From: Fistulifera solaris
Taxonomy: Eukaryota > Bacillariophyta > Bacillariophyceae > Naviculales > Stauroneidaceae
DNA: 64,000 nucleotides
Direction: 5' to 3'
Assembly (NCBI GenBank): GCA_030295235.1
Contig: AP026145.1
Location: forward strand, 622,501 to 686,500
Part shown: positions 63,685 to 64,000 of the stretch, one piece after another
Numbering within the stretch: position 1 is the first letter of the stretch
How the letters are laid out: each line of letters begins with the position of its first letter
The notes under the pieces: model-generated
The model's database searches: none
What the model saw: the letters and a program-made list of their open reading frames with translations, nothing else
What the model was told of the DNA's origin: nothing
Program-made: the position numbers and the translations under genes

Positions 63685-64000
63685 TTACGCTTCCGCTTCA
63701 GGAGCAGATTCGAATTCGAGTTTTCCTTCGCTCCCCTTAATAATAAGAACATCCCCCTTTCCTATTTGCACGCAACTAGGCAATATGCGGGACACGGTCG
63801 ATTCGACTGCGGCCAACTCGGGCCCCGGATACATTCGCGTACTCATGACCATTCCAAACGACACGGAATCATTCTCATTTAAGGTAAAACTTGATCGCAG
63901 CATATTTCCAATCTTCAGAAAGAAAAGGAATTGCCCGGAGTTGCTGCTACTTTGTATTTCCAGCTGGAAATCACGATCCGCCGGGAGGATGATTGGCCTT
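63685..64000 (-). CDS. Unrecognised protein, C-terminal part only (partial)
   Basis: The frame is open from the right edge to the stop at 63685. It reads IILPADRDFQLEIQSSSNSG, FLFFLKIGNMLRSSFTL, SFGMVMSTRMYPGPELAAVE, GKGDVLIIKGSEGKLEFES, ending EAEA. The pattern of alternating hydrophobics suggests a beta-rich domain. The start lies outside the window. No family was recognised. Confidence 0.5.
   Translation of the reverse strand, partial: RPIILPADRDFQLEIQSSSNSGQFLFFLKIGNMLRSSFTLNENDSVSFGMVMSTRMYPGPELAAVESTVSRILPSCVQIGKGDVLIIKGSEGKLEFESAPEAEA

Noticed and set aside
1-64000. tRNA, rRNA or spliceosomal RNA genes
   Set aside because: No cloverleaf-like or conserved RNA segment was noticed by eye. 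A covariance-model scan would decide; hits would overturn this.

Overview
This window is nuclear DNA of a photosynthetic stramenopile, most likely a pennate diatom of the Phaeodactylum type. Several proteins begin with a signal peptide followed at once by a transit peptide starting with Phe, which is the diatom plastid address (mTERF, the lumen protein, SufA, the S1-domain protein, the PPR proteins). Introns are rare, short (66-98 nt) and GT-AG. Genes lie on both strands at roughly one per 1.6 kb. The species is an inference; no rRNA, tRNA, CRISPR array or intact autonomous transposon was recognised.

Layout. 1-5 kb: ankyrin protein running off the left edge, a DUF6816 thylakoid-type protein, a plastid mTERF. 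5-14 kb: Rgp1-like arrestin-fold protein, thylakoid-lumen protein, an unknown membrane-anchored protein, histidine acid phosphatase, UFL1-like protein. 13.9-15.3 kb: a dense array of about 30 short palindromes in ~50-bp units grouped into ~206-bp units, the most unusual feature here. 15.6-20.2 kb: atypical SDR, secreted unknown, CUL1-type cullin. 20.5-29.6 kb: a tandem segmental duplication carrying a GT8 glycosyltransferase and a plastid PPR gene in each unit; unit 1 has two insertions absent from unit 2 (a foldback/MITE-like piece and an inverted 160-bp segment). 29.7-36.7 kb: two-TM protein, XRN2/RAT1 exonuclease, Na+/H+ exchanger. 37.9-45.8 kb: carnitine acyltransferase, terminal nucleotidyltransferase, small membrane protein, Tudor-like protein, sulfotransferase-like protein. 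46-55 kb: isocitrate dehydrogenase fused to an EF-hand, class 1A dihydroorotate dehydrogenase with a C-terminal membrane anchor, plastid SufA and an S1-domain protein head to head, KDM4-type JmjC demethylase. 56-64 kb: heavy-metal P1B ATPase, D-amino-acid-dehydrogenase-like flavoprotein, opine-dehydrogenase-like protein, and an unknown gene running off the right edge.

The genes do not form one pathway; this is an ordinary mixed nuclear neighbourhood with several organelle-directed proteins. A striking technical pattern crosses it: about fourteen otherwise well-conserved genes are interrupted by single-base frame changes, mostly in short homopolymer runs and mostly reading as a missing base. 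This looks more like homopolymer under-calling in a long-read assembly than mass pseudogenisation, and any protein taken straight from this sequence should be treated with that in mind.

Short dispersed non-coding elements recur between genes: a hairpin family built on GACTGaaatgCAGTC, often in pairs about 210 bp apart and followed by a CTATAGTA end, and a GTACCTGGTAC-type palindrome found at five intergenic sites.
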